Positions 27,441 to 35,793 of a DNA stretch of 47,646 nt are shown here, piece by piece. Origin of the DNA: Bacteroidota bacterium (GTDB taxonomy: Bacteria > Bacteroidota > Bacteroidia > Bacteroidales > Lentimicrobiaceae). The notes under the pieces were generated by a model. That model had not been told where the DNA came from. It ran no database searches and saw nothing but the letters and a program-made list of their open reading frames with translations. Position 1 is the first letter of the stretch. Each line of letters starts with the position of its first letter. The DNA is taken from NCBI GenBank assembly GCA_009773515.1, contig WSXX01000033.1, positions 1 to 47,646 on the forward strand, read 5' to 3'. The translations under genes were made by a program, and so were the position numbers.

Positions 27441-28670
27441 ATGCAAACCATAGCTTCTGATATTGACAAAATCAGGTCTGACTTTCCGATACTGAGCCGA
27501 AAGGTTCACAACAAGCCATTGGTTTATTTCGACAATGCAGCAACCACACAAAAGCCTCAGGTTGTGATTGATGCAATAGTAAATTATTACACCGACCTGA
27601 ATTCAAATGTTCATCGCGGGGTACATTATCTCAGCCAGCAGGCAACCACTGCTTTTGAGGATGTAAGAACCAAAATTCAGAAGTTTATAAATGCAGCTTA
27701 CCGTCACGAAATCATTTATACCCGTGGCTGCACAGAATCAATAAATCTGGTTGCTGGATCATGGGGAAAGGCTAACATCAAGGCAGGCGACGAAATACTG
27801 ATTTCCGCACTTGAACATCATTCCAATATTGTTCCCTGGCAAATGCTTTGCGAGGAAAAAGGGGCCCAACTGAAAGTCTGTCCGATACTTGAAGATGGCT
27901 CCTTGGATATGAATACATTGTCGGCACTCATGACACCTTCAACAAAACTTCTGGCCATTACACACATTTCAAATACGCTGGGAACTGTAAATCCCGTGAA
28001 GGAAATAACCCGCATGGCACACGAAAAGGGAATTGTTGTGCTGATTGATGGTGCTCAGGCTTTGTCGCACATGAAAGTGGATGTTCAGGATATTGACTGT
28101 GATTTTTACGCTTTTTCGGCCCACAAAGTTTATGGACCCATGGGAATCGGCGGACTTTACGGCAAGGAAAAAATTCTGAATGCCATGCCTCCCTGGCAAG
28201 GTGGTGGTGAAATGATCAAAAATGTGACCTTTGAAAAAACCACCTACAACGAGCTTCCTTTCAAGTTTGAAGCAGGAACCCCCAATGTGGGAGATGTACT
28301 CGGATTTGGTGCCGCTTTGGATTATGTGAATGAAATTGGACTTGATCAGATTGCGGCCCGCGAACATGAGTTGCTTGAATATGCAACGGAAAGATTTCTA
28401 TCTGATCCGCTGATCCGCATCATTGGCAGGGCTCCTGAAAAAGCCAGTCTGATATCGTTTATGATCGGTGATATTCATCCTTATGATGCGGGAACAATCA
28501 TTGATCAGTTTGGCGTTGCGGTGCGAACCGGAACCCATTGCACCCAACCGCTGATGGATAGTCTCGGTATTCCGGGAACCATAAGGGCTTCTTTTGCTTT
28601 TTACAACACCAAAGAGGAGATTGACAAACTGATGGAGGCGATTGTCAAGGTAGAACAACTATTTTTGTAA
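27441..28670 (+). CDS. sufS: Cysteine desulfurase SufS
   Basis: A 409-residue PLP enzyme of the group II (SufS/CsdA) type. Lys229 in FSAHKVYGPMGIGGLYG should carry the PLP. The active Cys367 lies in RTGTHCTQPLM, within the short loop typical of SufS, which depends on SufE. It abstracts sulfur from L-cysteine as a persulfide for cluster assembly. Position in the operon (54 bp after sufD, 22 bp before sufE) agrees with this role. Confidence 0.97.
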   Translation: MQTIASDIDKIRSDFPILSRKVHNKPLVYFDNAATTQKPQVVIDAIVNYYTDLNSNVHRGVHYLSQQATTAFEDVRTKIQKFINAAYRHEIIYTRGCTESINLVAGSWGKANIKAGDEILISALEHHSNIVPWQMLCEEKGAQLKVCPILEDGSLDMNTLSALMTPSTKLLAITHISNTLGTVNPVKEITRMAHEKGIVVLIDGAQALSHMKVDVQDIDCDFYAFSAHKVYGPMGIGGLYGKEKILNAMPPWQGGGEMIKNVTFEKTTYNELPFKFEAGTPNVGDVLGFGAALDYVNEIGLDQIAAREHELLEYATERFLSDPLIRIIGRAPEKASLISFMIGDIHPYDAGTIIDQFGVAVRTGTHCTQPLMDSLGIPGTIRASFAFYNTKEEIDKLMEAIVKVEQLFL

Positions 28671-28692
28671 ATTCGAACCGGAGAACAAAAAC

Positions 28693-29127
28693 ATGAGCAA
28701 AATAGAGGAAACCACCAGTGCAATTATCAATGAATTCGACATTTTTGATGACTGGATGGATAAATATAATTACCTGATTGAACTTGGCAAATCACTGCCT
28801 TTGATTGACGAAAAGCACAAAACCGAGAGCAACCTGATTCAGGGATGTCAATCGAGGGTTTGGCTGCATGCCAGTTACGACGGCACACTCATTCATTTTA
28901 CTGCCGACAGCGATGCAGTAATCACCAAAGGAATCGCAAACCTGCTTATCCGGGCTTTTTCGGAGCATACCCCTCAGGAAATTCTAGATTCATCCACTGA
29001 ATTTCTGAACGAAATCGGACTTACACAGCACCTTTCGCCAACGCGCTCAAATGGAATGCTTTCCATGATCAAACAAATAAAAATGTATGCGCTGGCGTTT
29101 AAAACCAAACAGGCAATGGGCAGCTAA
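28693..29127 (+). CDS. sufE: Sulfur acceptor protein SufE
   Basis: A 144-residue protein of typical SufE length. Cys52 in NLIQGCQSRVWL is the persulfide acceptor equivalent to E. coli Cys51. It takes sulfur from SufS and passes it to the SufBCD scaffold. It lies directly behind sufS, and the pair is expected to act together. Confidence 0.96.
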   Translation: MSKIEETTSAIINEFDIFDDWMDKYNYLIELGKSLPLIDEKHKTESNLIQGCQSRVWLHASYDGTLIHFTADSDAVITKGIANLLIRAFSEHTPQEILDSSTEFLNEIGLTQHLSPTRSNGMLSMIKQIKMYALAFKTKQAMGS

Positions 29128-29183
29128 GCGCGATTAAAACCGCATCTTTAAACCTGTTTCTCAACCCACTACAATATACAATA

Positions 29184-29507
29184 ATGATGAACCACGAAAA
29201 AACCCTTGAATTGGGCAACGAGATCATCGAAAAACTTAAAACCATTTTCGACCCGGAAATTCCGGTAAATATTTACGATCTCGGACTGATTTACAATGTA
29301 AGCATTGACGATAAGTCGATTGCACACATCACCATGACCCTGACCGCACCCAATTGTCCGGTTGCTGAATCGCTGCCGGTTGAAGTAAAAGAAACCGTTG
29401 CAACCATCGAAGGCCTTGAAGATTGTGAAGTAGAAATCACTTTCGACCCACCATGGACTAAAGATATGATGAGCGAAGAAGCCATGCTTGATCTGGGGTT
29501 TTTGTAA
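29184..29507 (+). CDS. DUF59/MIP18-family Fe-S assembly protein (SufT-like)
   Basis: A 107-residue protein with the DUF59 pattern IFDPEIPVNIYDLGLIYNV near the start, then the conserved MTLTAPNCPVAESLPVEV with its reactive Cys, and FDPPWTKDMMSEEA at the end. Proteins of this family help cluster maturation or transfer. They are common as the last gene of suf operons in Bacteroidota, as here, 56 bp after sufE. The Met at the next codon (29187) is an equal alternative start. Confidence 0.92.
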   Translation: MMNHEKTLELGNEIIEKLKTIFDPEIPVNIYDLGLIYNVSIDDKSIAHITMTLTAPNCPVAESLPVEVKETVATIEGLEDCEVEITFDPPWTKDMMSEEAMLDLGFL

Positions 29508-29689
29508 ACAGGATTTTTATTAAGTCAGGATTCACAGAATTTACAGGATTTGATTATTAAAGTGTCGTTCTAAAACAACTATCTCTGATTATTCAACTCA
29601 AATTATAAGTTTTTGAATTAAATATGTAGTGGGCAAATAAATGGATTATTCACGACGTTATATCGTGTAAAATCCTAAAAAATCCCGCC

Positions 29690-30412
29690 ATGAAAAACCT
29701 TCGGACTTTAGTTGCACTTTTTTTCATTTTCTCTGCTGCCAGTGTATTTGCTCAGTTGCCGGCAAACAATGCCGAACTTCCTTTTATAGAAGTAAACGGA
29801 ACCGCTGAAAATGAGATAATTCCTGATGAGATTTACATTTCAATTACACTGAAAGAAAGACAGGAAGGCCGCGACAAATACACCATTGACCAGCAGGAAG
29901 ACCGATTGAAAGAAGGACTGAAAAAGTTGAATATTCCGCTGGATAACCTTTCCCTTTCTGATGCAAACGCAAATTACGTCAGGGTTAAATGGTCGGGCAG
30001 AGATGTGCTTACCCGCACAGAGTATTTGCTGAAAGTCAATGATGCTGTCAGCGTAGGGAAAGTTTTTGAGATGCTGGATGAAATAAAAATCAATGATGCC
30101 CGGATTGCCAGGGTAGATCATTCAAAACTCGATGAGCTAAAAAAAGAGGTAAGAATCATGGCAATAAAAGCTGCCAAAGCAAAAGCCGACTACCTGCTTG
30201 AAGCCATTGGAGCGGAAACTGGAAAGCCACTGATTGTCAAAGAAATGACCACACAAATATACGACAATCAGATGCTCAATATCCGTGGCCAGAGCTCCCA
30301 GAGTATGTTGTATGAAGTTGAAGGCTTAAAATATACCGATGCCGACAAACTTATTCAGTTTCAAAAAATAAAAATCCGGGAATCGGTGTATGTTAAGTTT
30401 GGGATAAAATAG
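29690..30412 (+). CDS. Exported SIMPL (DUF541) domain protein
   Basis: A 240-residue protein with a signal peptide ending near VFAQ. The SIMPL/DUF541 pattern begins with LPFIEVNGTAENEIIPDEIYISITLKERQ and continues with LTRTEYLLKVNDAVSVGKVFEMLDEI. The C-terminal part has the YADADK-like YTDADKLIQFQKIKI region. SIMPL proteins form oligomers in the periplasm, and their function is mostly unknown. Transcribed alone, 180 bp after the suf operon. Confidence 0.88.
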   Translation: MKNLRTLVALFFIFSAASVFAQLPANNAELPFIEVNGTAENEIIPDEIYISITLKERQEGRDKYTIDQQEDRLKEGLKKLNIPLDNLSLSDANANYVRVKWSGRDVLTRTEYLLKVNDAVSVGKVFEMLDEIKINDARIARVDHSKLDELKKEVRIMAIKAAKAKADYLLEAIGAETGKPLIVKEMTTQIYDNQMLNIRGQSSQSMLYEVEGLKYTDADKLIQFQKIKIRESVYVKFGIK

Positions 30413-31041
30413 TAGTGTACTAAAAGCCTGCTGAAAAACCATATGAATTTTCATTATGACCTCAGAATGGTCAAACGTCTATTGAAAATGAAGAAGATAT
30501 GAAGATACGATCCGCCGCGGGCGGATCGTATGTCTATCAAATAATTCATATTCTAATTACATTTCAGCCCTCCGGGATGATTATTCCAGACTTTTCCATT
30601 TTAGTTCGAAAAAAAATATTCACGATAAGACTGCTGAATTCTCCTTTCCAATTTTTTAGATTGGCATTTCGAAATCAGTGATTTTTCTTTCAAGATACAT
30701 AAATAAATAAAGCTAACCGGCACAATATATCACTGGCAATTCAATCTGATTTTTACATTTTTCGATTTTACTCTTCTGTTAATCAACACATTAAAGTGAG
30801 TCAAAATATTTACGATTTTTCACAAACCCATTATTTTCTAATACAAAAATAATTTGCCCCACTATATGTTTACTATACATTCTATATACTTTGTACTATT
30901 TAATTTATTTCCGTATATATGTCAATAAATGTACATTAACATTTTTTAATAATTTCAGTTGAACCGCAACCGATCTTCAGGTGTTTGATAGTTTTAAATA
31001 AATTAAACAACAATTTTTAATTAAACAAACCCAGCAAAACC
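30413..31041. other. AT-rich intergenic region with one palindrome
   Basis: About 630 bp without a supported gene. It holds the perfect palindrome at 30505-30531, then about 500 bp of very A/T-rich sequence. Near 30890 there is TATACTTTG, one base too long to fit TAnnTTTG; it could still serve the gene at 31042. Nothing else was recognised. Confidence 0.6.
30505..30531. repeat. Perfect 12-bp inverted repeat
   Basis: ATACGATCCGCC and GGCGGATCGTAT flank the bases GCG. The GC-rich core stands out in an AT-rich spacer. It lies about 90 bp after the SIMPL gene and has no T-run. It could be a mobile palindromic repeat, a protein-binding site or an mRNA 3' stem. Confidence 0.7.
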
Positions 31042-31644
31042 ATGAAAAAACAAACCATTTCCCTGATGATTGCAGCAGTATTATTATTGAATGTCTCTCC
31101 TGCTTTCAGCACAGATCACAACCACAAAGACAAAAAGAAATCAAAAACCAAATCATCTGCCATTACCGTTGAAGAAGTTAATGCAGCCCAGCAGGCATGG
31201 TGCGATGCAGTAGTTGCAATTGGCAAAACTTACGACGAAGGAGGTGACTATAAGAAGCTGGCTATGGACATCCTCACACAGGCTTACGATTACGACAACG
31301 GAACTGTTTTCTTTAAACCAACGCTGACATTTGGCGACCAAACTTTCAGAACCACCAAAGAAGGTGCTCATTCCTATTTTGTTGGTGGCAACGCCAAATT
31401 TCCGAACGATAAAGGTTTTGCATTAAAGCCATGGACCAAAGTATGGTACGACAATCTTGGCAATGAAAATGAAGGCATTCAAATCTATGACAATATTGCT
31501 ATCACTATGGGTAATGTTTATTTCACCGGAAAAGATGGCACCCAGATTATGGTTGACAAAACCTTTGTCTTTAAAAAAGGAGATGATGGGAAACTCCGAC
31601 TCATTGTGCATAAATCATCACTTCCATACTCCCCCTCAAACTAA
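31042..31644 (+). CDS. Exported SnoaL/NTF2-like protein
   Basis: A 200-residue protein with a signal peptide (MKKQTISLMIAAVLLL...AFST), then a lysine-rich linker (HNHKDKKKSKTKSS) and a compact domain beginning VNAAQQAWCDAVVAIGKTYD. The segment LFKPTL-like FFKPTLTFGDQTFRTTKEGAHSYFVGG and the ending LRLIVHKSSLPYSPS fit a group of exported SnoaL/NTF2-fold proteins that are often mislabelled as phosphoribosyl-AMP cyclohydrolase. Its function is unknown, and the ending is consistent with a small ligand-binding cone fold. A hairpin follows it, so it is probably monocistronic. Confidence 0.75.
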   Translation: MKKQTISLMIAAVLLLNVSPAFSTDHNHKDKKKSKTKSSAITVEEVNAAQQAWCDAVVAIGKTYDEGGDYKKLAMDILTQAYDYDNGTVFFKPTLTFGDQTFRTTKEGAHSYFVGGNAKFPNDKGFALKPWTKVWYDNLGNENEGIQIYDNIAITMGNVYFTGKDGTQIMVDKTFVFKKGDDGKLRLIVHKSSLPYSPSN

Positions 31645-31666
31645 ATTTATATAAATCAAACTGCGG

Positions 31667-31714
31667 GCTGTTCATAAATCCAGATACTTTAGGTATTAAT
31701 GACTTATGAACAGC
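31667..31714 (+). terminator. Hairpin after the SnoaL-like gene
   Basis: GCTGTTCATAA (31667-31677) and TTATGAACAGC (31704-31714) are perfect 11-bp arms around a 26-base loop. CATTTATTTA follows instead of a strict T-run, so termination is likely but not certain. Confidence 0.55.
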
Positions 31715-31735
31715 TCATTTATTTAACACACTTGT

Positions 31736-32416
31736 ATGAAAAGTATAAAAACAGCTATAATCTTCTTAATTGCGCTGAATCACTATTTTATTTCTTCTGC
31801 TCAGGAATCAACAACAGGAAACTGGTTTATGTATTTTGGAAACCAGAAGATTAACAGCAATTGGAACTGGCACAATGAAATTCAATACCGCAATTACAAT
31901 TTTGCAGGAGATTTGCAGCAAATGTTACTCAGAACAGGTATCGGTTATAACTTAACAGAGAATAACAATAATTTGCTTGCCGGTTATGCGTTCATACACT
32001 CCCAAAACTATGTTTTAAATTCTGATGAAAAGACCAATTTTGATGAACACAGGATTTTTCAGCAGTTTATTACCAGACAGCGCTTTGGAAGAGTAAATAT
32101 TATGCACAGATACAGGCTTGAACAGCGCTTTCTTCCCGATAATTTCAGAATAAGAATGAGATATTTTGCTTCGGTGAATATACCTTTGACCCTTCCGGAA
32201 ATGAATCCCCGGGCAATTTATTTTTCTGGTTATGGTGAAGTTTTTATAAACGGTGGTTCACCTACTTTTGATAGGGGCCGGATTTACGGAGCTCTAGGCT
32301 ATGTTATAGGCAGGCATTTAAGGGCCGAAGCTGGATTTATGTCTCAGATTCAGGAAAAAACCAACCGTAATCAGTTCCAGATTGTGTTGTTTAACAACAT
32401 ACCGTTCAGGGAATAA
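31736..32416 (+). CDS. DUF2490 domain outer-membrane-like protein
   Basis: A 226-residue protein with a signal peptide ending near ISSAQ. GNWFMYFGNQKINSNWNWHNEIQYR, followed by alternating hydrophobic strands and ending FNNIPFRE, is the DUF2490 pattern: an expected small beta-barrel in the outer membrane. Role unknown. Confidence 0.85.
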   Translation: MKSIKTAIIFLIALNHYFISSAQESTTGNWFMYFGNQKINSNWNWHNEIQYRNYNFAGDLQQMLLRTGIGYNLTENNNNLLAGYAFIHSQNYVLNSDEKTNFDEHRIFQQFITRQRFGRVNIMHRYRLEQRFLPDNFRIRMRYFASVNIPLTLPEMNPRAIYFSGYGEVFINGGSPTFDRGRIYGALGYVIGRHLRAEAGFMSQIQEKTNRNQFQIVLFNNIPFRE

Positions 32417-32553
32417 GCCAGTTACATGAGTGCAATTCCAAAAAAGTAATTATATCTGCCTTGTTTTTATTGCTCTCAGCTTTTATCATTGGTAATTCTG
32501 GTTTTGCCAGGATTGATTCTTATCTACTAACAGAAACAAAAAGTCAATCAAAA

Positions 32554-32967
32554 TCACTTCTTCACCTCTACTTCCGGTTTATACTTATGGATTTCAGCTA
32601 TAAAATCTTCCCTGCTTTCGGGTGAAATCATAATTGTTTCAAAATTTTCGAATTTCAGTTCAAGACGTCGTAAAGAAAGTGCCGGCGATGAAAGCGGATT
32701 GCTTGTGTACTTTATGGATTTCAACTGCTTCAGATCGAATGTTTTGCGATAAAACAATCCGCATATTACAGTCAGTCCATCAATCGGGTGAAGGCGATAA
32801 TATGTTCTGAAATAGATGGGAAGTATAAGCACAAGTAAAGGCAGAAGAATAAAAGCGGCATACCATGGCTCCTGGAAAAATATATAAACCATTATTCCCA
32901 AAGGTATTAATACCGATATGGTAAACCATGGCGCGATCCTCGAATGAAATACTACAGCTCGTTCCAT
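32554..32967 (-). CDS. Membrane-anchored PH-domain protein
   Basis: A 137-residue protein. Two hydrophobic segments (about 12-30 and 35-52) are followed by a bacterial PH-like domain beginning IYFRTYYRLHPIDGLTVICG, with the SIKYTSNPLSSPALSLRRLE strand pair and an ISPESREDFIAEI helix. Its role is unknown. It lies 51 bp behind the aminotransferase gene on the same strand and may be co-transcribed with it. Confidence 0.75.
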   Translation of the reverse strand: MERAVVFHSRIAPWFTISVLIPLGIMVYIFFQEPWYAAFILLPLLVLILPIYFRTYYRLHPIDGLTVICGLFYRKTFDLKQLKSIKYTSNPLSSPALSLRRLELKFENFETIMISPESREDFIAEIHKYKPEVEVKK

Positions 32968-33018
32968 AAAATGCGAGATTTCAGCAACAAAATATTCACC
33001 GTTTCTGAACTTATTACT

Positions 33019-34146
33019 TCAACGAAAAAATACAGTAATTGCATTAGACACACTGTCAGTTTCTTCATCAGTCATTCCGAAAAAAAACGGCAACCTGAGC
33101 AATGTTTCTTCATATCGGCAGGCTTGGGGCAGAATTCTGTCGTCATGCCTGTTGTGGAAATAAGGTGAGCGGTGCAGCGCAAGATAATGAAACACCGCGT
33201 GAATGCCGGATGCCATCAGATGGGCGAGCAAAGCGTCTCTCACCTCCTTTGATCGGGTTGTGATGTAAAACAGATGGGCGTTCACTGTTGCATAATCTGG
33301 CACATAAGGTAATTTTATGTGGCCATCACGCTCAAGAAACCGGAGTTTGTGGTAATAAGCAGTCCAGGTTTCGATGCGATTCTGCTGAATGATGTCGAGG
33401 TGCTCAAGCTGCCCGAAAAGGAATGCAGCCGTTAACTCGTTGGGAAGAAATGAACTTCCAAGGCTTACCCATTCATATTTCTGGACCTCTCCCCTGCCAA
33501 AAGCGGCCCGGTTGGTACCCTTTTCGCGGATAATTTCAGCTTTTTCAATCAGTCCGGGATCATTCACCACCAGCATACCTCCCTCGCCGGAGGTAATATT
33601 TTTGGTTTCGTGAAACGAAAATGCAGACAAACTACCGAAGCTTCCCAGAGGCTGATCTTCATAAAAAGCATCTATACATTGCGCTGCATCTTCAACTACC
33701 GGTATTTTATATTTCTGCGCCAGTTGCATAATGGAAGGCATATCGCAGGCAATGCCTCCATAATGAACCACCACAATTGCTTTGGTATTTGAAGTAATCA
33801 GGGCTTCAAGCAGATCGGCATCCATGTTTGGGTTTAACGCATTGCTGTCGGCAAAAACAATTTTTGCTCCCCTGAGCGCAAAAGCATTTGCGGTTGAAAC
33901 AAAGGTATAAGAGGGCATTATTACTTCATCGCCCGGCTGAATATCGAGAATAAGCGCTGCCAGTTCAAGTGCATCGGTGCAGCTGGTGGTGAGCAGTACT
34001 TTACGGAACCCGAATCTTTCTTCGAAAAACTCCTGACACAAATGGGTGTAATGACCATTGCCGGCCAATTGTCCGATTAATGCAGCTTCGGAAATATGAA
34101 AGGCTTCGCGCCCTGTAAAATGCGGTTTATTAAAAGGGATTTTCAT
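33019..34146 (-). CDS. dTDP-4-amino-4,6-dideoxygalactose transaminase (WecE/RffA type)
   Basis: A 375-residue PLP aminotransferase of the DegT/DnrJ/EryC1 family. IPFNKPHFTGREAFHISEA at the N-terminus and the PLP Lys182 in SFHETKNITSGEGG are diagnostic of the WecE/RffA group, which converts dTDP-4-keto-6-deoxyglucose to dTDP-4-amino-4,6-dideoxygalactose (Fuc4N), a precursor of surface glycans. The usual partners (RmlA, RmlB, a 4-amino N-acetyltransferase) are not next to it, so the sugar must be supplied from elsewhere. The GNAT gene at 20801 is too distant to link on this evidence. Confidence 0.9.
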   Translation of the reverse strand: MKIPFNKPHFTGREAFHISEAALIGQLAGNGHYTHLCQEFFEERFGFRKVLLTTSCTDALELAALILDIQPGDEVIMPSYTFVSTANAFALRGAKIVFADSNALNPNMDADLLEALITSNTKAIVVVHYGGIACDMPSIMQLAQKYKIPVVEDAAQCIDAFYEDQPLGSFGSLSAFSFHETKNITSGEGGMLVVNDPGLIEKAEIIREKGTNRAAFGRGEVQKYEWVSLGSSFLPNELTAAFLFGQLEHLDIIQQNRIETWTAYYHKLRFLERDGHIKLPYVPDYATVNAHLFYITTRSKEVRDALLAHLMASGIHAVFHYLALHRSPYFHNRHDDRILPQACRYEETLLRLPFFFGMTDEETDSVSNAITVFFR

Positions 34147-34234
34147 TGCCCTGAATGTTTTATCGGGCTAAAATAGCCAATTTTTGGTAAATAATTAAAA
34201 AAAGGGACGAGGGACGGATGTGGGGACGAGGGAT

Positions 34235-34303
34235 GGATCGGAGGTCGAGCGTTCCCGATAGTTATCGGGACGAGACCGAAGAAGACAAGGGGACAAGGAG
34301 ATG
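34235..34303. repeat. 69-bp direct repeat, copy 1
   Basis: Identical over 69 bp to 34567-34635. It contains the perfect palindrome TCCCGATA-GT-TATCGGGA and ends in GACAAGGGGACAAGGAGATG. Confidence 0.85.
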
Positions 34304-34477
34304 GGGTGACAAGGGGAAAGTGAAAAATGAAAAGTGAAAAATGAAAAATGAAAAGTGGAAAGAGGAAATGAAAAGTGACTATTAACCGGAGGTCTGAGAT
34401 ATTTATCTGGGTGATACCAAAGTTTGAGATAGAGATGAAATTCTAAAATAATTGCATAAATGTCAAATCAGAGCGCC

Positions 34478-34550
34478 CTTCTCCTTGAGGAGAAGGTGCC
34501 GAAGGGCAGCTTGCCCCGTCACACCATAGTGATGACGGGGGATGAGGTGG
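34478..34550. repeat. GAGAAGG hairpin repeat element
   Basis: CTTCTCCT-TG-AGGAGAAG is a perfect stem-loop. It is followed by a second hairpin, CCCCGTCA/TGATGACGGGG, and ends with GGATGAGGTGG. Elements of this form are scattered in Bacteroidota intergenic regions; here the second hairpin appears to interrupt the element. Confidence 0.6.
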
Positions 34551-34566
34551 ATAAAAGACGGGGGAC

Positions 34567-34635
34567 GGATCGGAGGTCGAGCGTTCCCGATAGTTATCGG
34601 GACGAGACCGAAGAAGACAAGGGGACAAGGAGATG
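34567..34635. repeat. 69-bp direct repeat, copy 2
   Basis: Identical over 69 bp to 34235-34303 and in the same orientation, 264 bp further on. Confidence 0.85.
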
Positions 34636-34714
34636 CAAGAGGGAAATGGGGACAAGGTGAAGGGGGGACAAGGAGACACGGAGAAATGGAGATAAAGAGA
34701 AAATTCATTATAAT

Positions 34715-34744
34715 TTTGTATTCAACTAATTATCAATACATTTG
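34715..34744 (+). promoter_or_regulatory. Promoter of the DUF2147 gene
   Basis: TTTG (34715-34718), an 18-bp spacer and TACATTTG (34737-34744), an exact -7 match. The overlapping TAATTTTG at 34711-34718 is a second -7-like box. Confidence 0.6.
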
Positions 34745-34869
34745 CAGATCTGACGAATTCAATTTATCCACAAAAGTTGATTTATGCTTTAATAACATCT
34801 TTAATGGTGCTATTTTTGCATTGGCATTCAACTTTCCTCAATTGAATCTTAACCAAAAAAAACTTAATT

Positions 34870-35610
34870 ATGAAACGAGCATTTTTTCTTAAAGCACAAA
34901 CACAAATGAAATTCAATGTATTAATGATAGTGTTCCTGCTGGGATTTGCCATTGTTTCAGCCCAGACCCAGCCGGTAAAACAATCGACAAAAGAAAAAGC
35001 ACCTTCGCAAACCAATGTGGTTGTTAAACAGAGCACTCCGTCAACTTCTGCCGAAAAAGCACCGGCAAACCAATCGAAAGATGCAGCTCCACAGGTAACA
35101 CCGCAAAAACAACCTACAAAAACTACAACACCAACCACCAAACCCAAAGTTGTTACTCCGGTTAACCCGAATAAAGCATCAGATGTTGCCCCGAAAAATG
35201 TACCAACAACAACTACAAAAGACATAACCGGTTACTGGCTGACGGCAAACAAAGGAACAATTGTACAGTTTTACAAAGAAGGTGATCGCTTTCACGGCAA
35301 GGCAGTATGGCACAGACAAGCTACCGACAGAAGCGGCAAACCGCTTAAGGATGTTAATAATCCTGACAAATCGAAAAGAAATAACCCGCTTATAGGCTCT
35401 CTGCTGGTTACCAACCTGAAATACAATCCTAAAACCAATACGTATGAAGGCGGTAAAGTTTATCAGCCCAATACTGGTCGCACTTTTGATTGTAAAGTAA
35501 AACTTACAAAAGAAAGCAATTCGATGGAGATTACAGGAACTGCAGGAATGTCGATGATCAGCAAAACGCTTGTCTGGTCAAGAACTACCGGTGTGCCGGG
35601 AAAGAAATAG
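34870..35610 (+). CDS. Exported DUF2147 protein with Lys/Pro/Thr-rich linker
   Basis: A 246-residue protein. A second Met at 34906 gives the more usual signal peptide MKFNVLMIVFLLGFAIVSAQ, so the 12 residues before it may not be translated. A low-complexity linker rich in Lys, Pro, Thr and Gln (about 35-115) probably spans or binds the cell wall. The C-terminal DUF2147 domain begins ITGYWLTANKGTIVQFYKEGD and ends ITGTAGMSMISKTLVWSRT. DUF2147 proteins are exported and uncharacterised, and most lack this linker. Confidence 0.82.
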   Translation: MKRAFFLKAQTQMKFNVLMIVFLLGFAIVSAQTQPVKQSTKEKAPSQTNVVVKQSTPSTSAEKAPANQSKDAAPQVTPQKQPTKTTTPTTKPKVVTPVNPNKASDVAPKNVPTTTTKDITGYWLTANKGTIVQFYKEGDRFHGKAVWHRQATDRSGKPLKDVNNPDKSKRNNPLIGSLLVTNLKYNPKTNTYEGGKVYQPNTGRTFDCKVKLTKESNSMEITGTAGMSMISKTLVWSRTTGVPGKK

Positions 35611-35640
35611 ACTCCGGAAATTTACAGTTTTTTAAGTCAG

Positions 35641-35682
35641 ACAACAGAGCCACGGCGCATCGTGGCTCTGTTGTTATTTTTT
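35641..35682 (+). terminator. Rho-independent terminator after the DUF2147 gene
   Basis: ACAACAGAGCCACG (35641-35654) and CGTGGCTCTGTTGT (35661-35674) form a perfect 14-bp stem with a 6-base loop, followed by TATTTTTT. Confidence 0.9.
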
Positions 35683-35793
35683 GGAGAAACCCATGCTGCG
35701 CACCTATCCATATTTTATGTTATTTTGCGGATGAAACCCTGAAAGGCAAAGGCATTGTTTTTCAAACACCATCGACAAGGAAATCAGCACATT

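Larger units (their letters stand above)
34147..34869. other. Repeat-rich intergenic region
   Basis: About 720 bp without a supported gene. It contains the palindrome GGCTA/TAGCC at 34166-34178, two identical 69-bp direct repeats, a run of GAAAAGTGAAAAATG-like simple repeats (about 34318-34378), a GAGAAGG hairpin element (34478-34550), purine-rich GGGGACAAGG repeats and, at the right end, the promoter of the DUF2147 gene. The proline/serine-rich frames on the minus strand are artefacts of these repeats. Confidence 0.7.

Noticed and set aside
34443-34708. Short Ser/Pro-rich open frames on the minus strand
   Set aside because: They come from purine-rich GGGGACAAGG and GAGAAGG repeats and have no promoter or homology that I recognise.
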